In this document: one piece after another, positions 60,597 through 64,000 of the stretch
Layout: each line of letters starts with the position of its first letter
How positions within the stretch are numbered: position 1 is the first letter of the stretch
Assembly (NCBI GenBank): GCA_044463945.1
Contig: JBIQLW010000003.1
Coordinates: 62,001 to 126,000, forward strand
DNA from: 62-47 sp044463945
GTDB taxonomy: Bacteria; Pseudomonadota; Alphaproteobacteria; Rhizobiales; Xanthobacteraceae
DNA: 64,000 nucleotides
Direction of reading: 5' to 3'
Notes under the pieces: model-generated
What the model was told of the DNA's origin: nothing
Databases searched by the model: none
Seen by the model: only the letters and a program-made list of their open reading frames with translations
Translations under genes and position numbers: made by a program

Positions 60597-62252
60597 TTAC
60601 GTCTGCCGGGCGGCAGGGCGTACCGACGCAACGACATCTTTCAATGCGATACCTGCCTGTTTGCGGTCCCACGTACCCGGCGTGGCGCCCCGCACCCGCA
60701 ACTCGGCCTTCTTGACCTTGTTGGTCGGCGTTCGCGGCAGCGCCTGCATGAACTCGATATAGCGTGGCACCATGTAATGAGGCAGCGTCGCCGCCAGATG
60801 GCGAAGCATGTCTTCCTCCGTGACCACGGCATCCGGCTTCAGAACGAGACAGATCTTGATCTCGTCGTCGGCCTCGAACTCGGACGCGACGCCGACCGCG
60901 GCCGCTTCGGCTACCGCCGGATGCGCGGCCGCCGCCGCCTCGATATCATAGCTCGAGATGTTTTCCGCGCGGCGGCGTATCCGATCGCCGAGGCGATCGA
61001 CGAAGTAGCAGTAGCCCTCACTGTCGAGATACCCAATATCCCCGCTGTGAAACCAGAGATTGCGCCAGGCTTCCAAGGTCTTCTCGGGCATCCCGATGTA
61101 GCCGCTCATGAACACGAACGGCTTCTTCGGCCGGATCACCAGTTCGCCCGCCTCGCCGACCGGCAGTTCGGCGTCGGTCTGCGGATCGACGACGCGCAAC
61201 TCGACCCATTCCTCGCTGATCCGTCCACACGACCCCAGCCGCAGCGGCTCATCGTAAGGGCGCCAGGTGCCGATGTTGATCTCGGTCATTCCCCAGACTT
61301 CGATCCCGCGCAGATTGAAGCGCGCCTCGAACTGCCGGGCGATCGCCTTCGGGAACGGCGCCGCCAATAGTCGCCGGACGCCATGATCGCGATCCTCGGG
61401 GCGTTCGGGCTGAGCATAGATCATCTCGACCATCGGCCCGTGGGCCAGCCCCACGGTTGCACCGAACTCGCGGACGCGGTCGACCCACAACTCGGCCTTG
61501 AAGGTGCGATCGAGAATGATGCGGCCTCCCGCCATCAGCATGGCGAACACCGCCATGAATTTTCCGGCCATGTGAAACAGCGGATGGAAGCAGTAAAACG
61601 CATCGTCCTCACCGAGACGCAGCCCATCGATGGACTGCTTGGCGAGGCCGCAAACCTGCGCATGGGGCATCATGATGCCCTTCGCGGGGCCGGTGGTTCC
61701 CGAGGTATAAATGACGGATGCGATATCGGACATCCGCACCGTCGGCAGTTCCGCATCCGAGGGGCGCGCCAGCATCTCCTCGAAAGGCAGCAGACCGATC
61801 CGATTGAAGGCCGGTGGTTCGGATGAGGTCCGCGCGCCAGCCGGATCGAAGACGATGATCTGTTGCAGTTTCGGCAGCGCGTCCTCGCTTTCGCGTAGCA
61901 CCGGCAGAAACTCCACGGCTGCGATCACCACCCGCGCGCCGGAAATATTAATCGCGTGCTCCAGCAACTTGGCGCGATATGCCGTATTGATCGTGACTTC
62001 GGTCGCACCCGCGAGGTTGATACCGAGCCACGCATGAATGGACGTCAGACAGTTCGGCGCCATCACGACGACGGTGTCGTTCTGGCGCACGCCCGCGGCC
62101 ATCAGGCCGCGGGCGACCCGCAAGGAAGCCGTGAAGCATTCGGAATACGTCTCCCGCCCCTCGCCGACCATATCGATTGCAACGCGATCCGGAAATGCCA
62201 CCGCGCGGGCGCGAATACATTCTCCGACGGTCGTCTCATAGCTCCCGGTCAT
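60597..62252 (-). CDS. AMP-binding acyl-CoA ligase (CaiC/fatty-acid-CoA ligase-like)
   Basis: A 551-residue member of the adenylate-forming superfamily. The P-loop is IYTSGTTGPAKGIMMPH, followed by EVWGMTEINIG, the hinge HSGDIGYLDSEGYCYFVDRLGDRIRRRAENIS and the C-terminal catalytic lysine in LPRTPTNKVKKAELR. It activates a carboxylic acid with ATP to the CoA thioester. Next to a CaiB-type CoA-transferase and a Liv-type binding protein, it probably activates a compound imported by that transporter. The exact acid is unknown. Confidence 0.93.
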   Translation of the reverse strand: MTGSYETTVGECIRARAVAFPDRVAIDMVGEGRETYSECFTASLRVARGLMAAGVRQNDTVVVMAPNCLTSIHAWLGINLAGATEVTINTAYRAKLLEHAINISGARVVIAAVEFLPVLRESEDALPKLQQIIVFDPAGARTSSEPPAFNRIGLLPFEEMLARPSDAELPTVRMSDIASVIYTSGTTGPAKGIMMPHAQVCGLAKQSIDGLRLGEDDAFYCFHPLFHMAGKFMAVFAMLMAGGRIILDRTFKAELWVDRVREFGATVGLAHGPMVEMIYAQPERPEDRDHGVRRLLAAPFPKAIARQFEARFNLRGIEVWGMTEINIGTWRPYDEPLRLGSCGRISEEWVELRVVDPQTDAELPVGEAGELVIRPKKPFVFMSGYIGMPEKTLEAWRNLWFHSGDIGYLDSEGYCYFVDRLGDRIRRRAENISSYDIEAAAAAHPAVAEAAAVGVASEFEADDEIKICLVLKPDAVVTEEDMLRHLAATLPHYMVPRYIEFMQALPRTPTNKVKKAELRVRGATPGTWDRKQAGIALKDVVASVRPAARQT

Positions 62253-62292
62253 CGGCGTCTTCCGTCTTCTTGTCGTGCTCAGTCAGAGCCCT

Positions 62293-63438
62293 TCATTTGA
62301 GGTTCTTGAACTTGCCATCGCGAATTTCCGCCGAGACCAGCAGGTCTCCGGTCCAGCCGTCGTGGCTATCCTTCGAGAAGCACATCTTGCCTTCCGAATA
62401 GGTCTTGATACCACACAGTTTCTCCATCGCATCACGGATGCTGTGTCCCGTCACATCGCCCTTGATGGTCTTGACGGCCTCGGTGATCGCAAACAGCGCG
62501 TTCGATCCGATCACTTCGCCGAAGCCCTGCGGCGTTTTTCCGGCCGCGTTGAGGAGTTTTCCGAGTTCCTGGAGGCCCGGGCCTGGCTCGTCCCAGTTGG
62601 CCAACAAAACGATGCGGACGCCGTTTCCAGCCTCGCCGCTTGCATCGATGAACGACTTCTGACCGAGCCCGAGGGGAGCCCACATCGGCGCCTCAAGGCC
62701 CACCTGACTCGCCGCGCGCACGAAAGCGGCGCCAAGCGTCGGGGCCGATGCCTGGAGCAGCACCACGTCCGGCTTGGCGTTGCGGATCTTGGTCGCCTGC
62801 GACGTCAGATCCAGCGCCTTCAGCGGCGCGGTCGCGGTTTCGATCAACTCGACATTGGCCTTCTTGGCCAGCTCGGCAATATAGTCCGCGGTGTTCTTGC
62901 CGTAGGCGTCTTCCTGATAGAACAAGCCAACCTTCTTGGCGCCGCCGGCGATGGCGCGTTCGAACATCACAGCGGTGTTGGTGAGATCGCCGGACAGCGA
63001 GCGGAAGACCCAAGGATAGAACTTGTTCTCCTTGAGGGTTACCGCGAGAGTGCCGTTGGGCGCAACCATGGGCACCTCGTAGCGCATGGCCACGGGCGCC
63101 GCGGCCAGCGTTCCGCTGCCCGTCGTCGAACCGATGATGGCAACCACCTTGTTCTGCTGGATCAGTTGCGTTGCGCCGCGCGCAGCTTCAGTCGGATTGG
63201 TGGCGTCGTCATAAACCGACAACTCGATCTTGCGGCCGTTGACCCCACCCTCATCATTCATCTTCTTGACGAGAACCTCGACGGCATCGCGTTCCGGAAT
63301 ACCGAACGGTGCCGCAGGCCCCGTCAGGCTCAGCAGAAGCCCGATCCGCAGCGGCTCCGCCGCCGCAGCCGTCTGGACATGAAGCCCACCCGCGAGCGCG
63401 ATCGCGCCCAGTCCAAGGATAACTGACCTTCTCTTCAT
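62293..63438 (-). CDS. Periplasmic substrate-binding protein, Liv (branched-chain amino acid/aryl acid) type
   Basis: A 381-residue protein; the ATG at 63438 follows GGGAG. A Sec signal peptide (MKRRSVILGLGAIALAGG, cleavage after QTAAAA) precedes the type I binding fold with LRIGLLLSLTGPAAPFG, VAIIGSTTGSGTLAAAPVA and KKVGLFYQEDAYGKNTADY. Members bind amino acids, amides or aromatic acids for ABC import. The permease and ATPase genes are not in the window and may lie beyond the right end. The gene sits between the CoA-transferase and CoA-ligase genes. Confidence 0.92.
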   Translation of the reverse strand: MKRRSVILGLGAIALAGGLHVQTAAAAEPLRIGLLLSLTGPAAPFGIPERDAVEVLVKKMNDEGGVNGRKIELSVYDDATNPTEAARGATQLIQQNKVVAIIGSTTGSGTLAAAPVAMRYEVPMVAPNGTLAVTLKENKFYPWVFRSLSGDLTNTAVMFERAIAGGAKKVGLFYQEDAYGKNTADYIAELAKKANVELIETATAPLKALDLTSQATKIRNAKPDVVLLQASAPTLGAAFVRAASQVGLEAPMWAPLGLGQKSFIDASGEAGNGVRIVLLANWDEPGPGLQELGKLLNAAGKTPQGFGEVIGSNALFAITEAVKTIKGDVTGHSIRDAMEKLCGIKTYSEGKMCFSKDSHDGWTGDLLVSAEIRDGKFKNLK

Positions 63439-63481
63439 GGCTTCACTCCCTGATGCCGATTTGAAAATTCGATAGCGCGAC

Positions 63482-64000
63482 TTAGCCGAACGCACCCGCC
63501 TGACGATGCCGGGCAATTTCATCCTCGGCGAACCCGAAGGAGCGCAGAATTTCATCCGTGTGCGCGCCCAGTTCCGGCGGCCCCAGCCTGACGCCCGGCG
63601 GCGTGCGCGAGAATCGAAGAGGGTTGCCGACCACCTCCGATCGCTGGCCGCCCGGCATCGGCACCTCGACGACCATGTCGTTGTGACGCACTTGCGGATG
63701 ATTCAGCGCCTCCGCCAGCGACAGCAGCGGCGAGCACAGGATGTCCTGTTCGACGAGGCGCGCGAGCGCGTCCTGCGTCGTCAGGCGCAGAAATTCAGGG
63801 CGAAGCAGCTCGTAGATCTCATCCTTGCGCTCAAGCTGCGCGGCTGCGGTGCCCAGCCCATCACGGATGCTCAGGTCCTCGATCGCCAGCGCCTGGCAAA
63901 GCAGTTGCAGCGGATTGACCCGAAAGAAGCCGAGGACCGTGATCCAGCCATCCTTGGTCTGGAAAATGAAGTTGAGGCTCTTGTTGATCCACCGCGTCTC
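63482..64000 (-). CDS. CaiB/BaiF-family CoA-transferase, C-terminal part (5' end beyond window)
   Basis: The open frame continues to the right edge, so only about 172 C-terminal residues are seen. They read EQDILCSPLLSLAEALNHPQ, then GNPLRFSRTPPGVRLGPPELGAHTDEIL, the hallmark end of class III (formyl-CoA/carnitine-type) CoA-transferases. These move CoA between acids. As the most upstream visible gene of the operon, it would convert the same substrate as the ligase or a downstream product. The catalytic Asp is in the missing N-terminal part. Confidence 0.9.
   Translation of the reverse strand, partial: ETRWINKSLNFIFQTKDGWITVLGFFRVNPLQLLCQALAIEDLSIRDGLGTAAAQLERKDEIYELLRPEFLRLTTQDALARLVEQDILCSPLLSLAEALNHPQVRHNDMVVEVPMPGGQRSEVVGNPLRFSRTPPGVRLGPPELGAHTDEILRSFGFAEDEIARHRQAGAFG

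Noticed and set aside
1..64000. CRISPR arrays, tRNA or rRNA genes, insertion sequences, prophage
   Set aside because: No regularly spaced repeats, tRNA-like cloverleaf, transposase or integrase was found on reading both strands.

Overview
The window is GC-rich chromosomal DNA from an alphaproteobacterium, most likely of the Bradyrhizobium/Rhodopseudomonas/Afipia group (order Hyphomicrobiales). This rests on gene content (an MlaD-like MCE protein fused to an auxiliary domain, ExoF-like exporter, PrsDE-like type I secretion, fused indolepyruvate oxidoreductase) and on a partial intergenic element at 12244-12278 that I recall as common in that group. No tRNA, rRNA, CRISPR array, transposase or phage gene was found. 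Species cannot be assigned from the sequence alone.

Layout. 1-7.6 kb: the end of a CorA-like channel gene, a large MalT/LAL-type LuxR regulator, a thiolase-like/crotonase fusion and a hotdog (MaoC-like) protein. 7.6-13.3 kb: nucleotide-sugar and lipid-carrier genes (WecA-like transferase, FlaA1/CapD-like dehydratase, UDP-glucose dehydrogenase, UDP-glucuronate epimerase), which supply uronic-acid and amino-sugar precursors. 13.5-17.1 kb: a GlcG/HbpS-like gene and an Mla-type lipid transport operon (MlaE-MlaF-MlaD). 17.2-27 kb: a co-directional run of two DUF1538 membrane proteins, a PII-like protein, a Ca2+-type P-type ATPase, an HlyD adaptor, an RbbA-like ABC protein and an ABC-2 permease.

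27.7-55 kb is an exopolysaccharide locus. It has a NarL-type regulator with an atypical receiver, a type I secretion pair whose ABC protein carries two tandem C39-like domains, and an adjacent GH16 glycanase without a Sec signal. Next come an ExoF-like export protein and an eight-gene, tightly overlapping minus-strand operon (FAD enzyme, three glycosyltransferases, a polytopic polymerase or glycosyltransferase candidate, a small membrane protein, a flippase and a methyltransferase). The locus ends in a set of single genes: two CelD/BioF2-like acetyltransferases, a GINT1-N-like beta-propeller protein, a second FAD oxidoreductase, a GH5 glycanase and a GT2. Several starts in this locus have a similar short motif upstream (GRRGTAMCCCYTC-like).

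55-64 kb: a GH88/GH105-like hydrolase follows a clear promoter that is overlaid by a TetR-type palindrome. A convergent minus-strand catabolic operon follows: CaiB/BaiF CoA-transferase, Liv-type binding protein, acyl-CoA ligase, fused indolepyruvate:ferredoxin oxidoreductase, TetR regulator. Two features look least described: the DUF1538/PII/P-type ATPase/RbbA gene run, and the tandem-CLD secretion system with its neighbouring glycanase.
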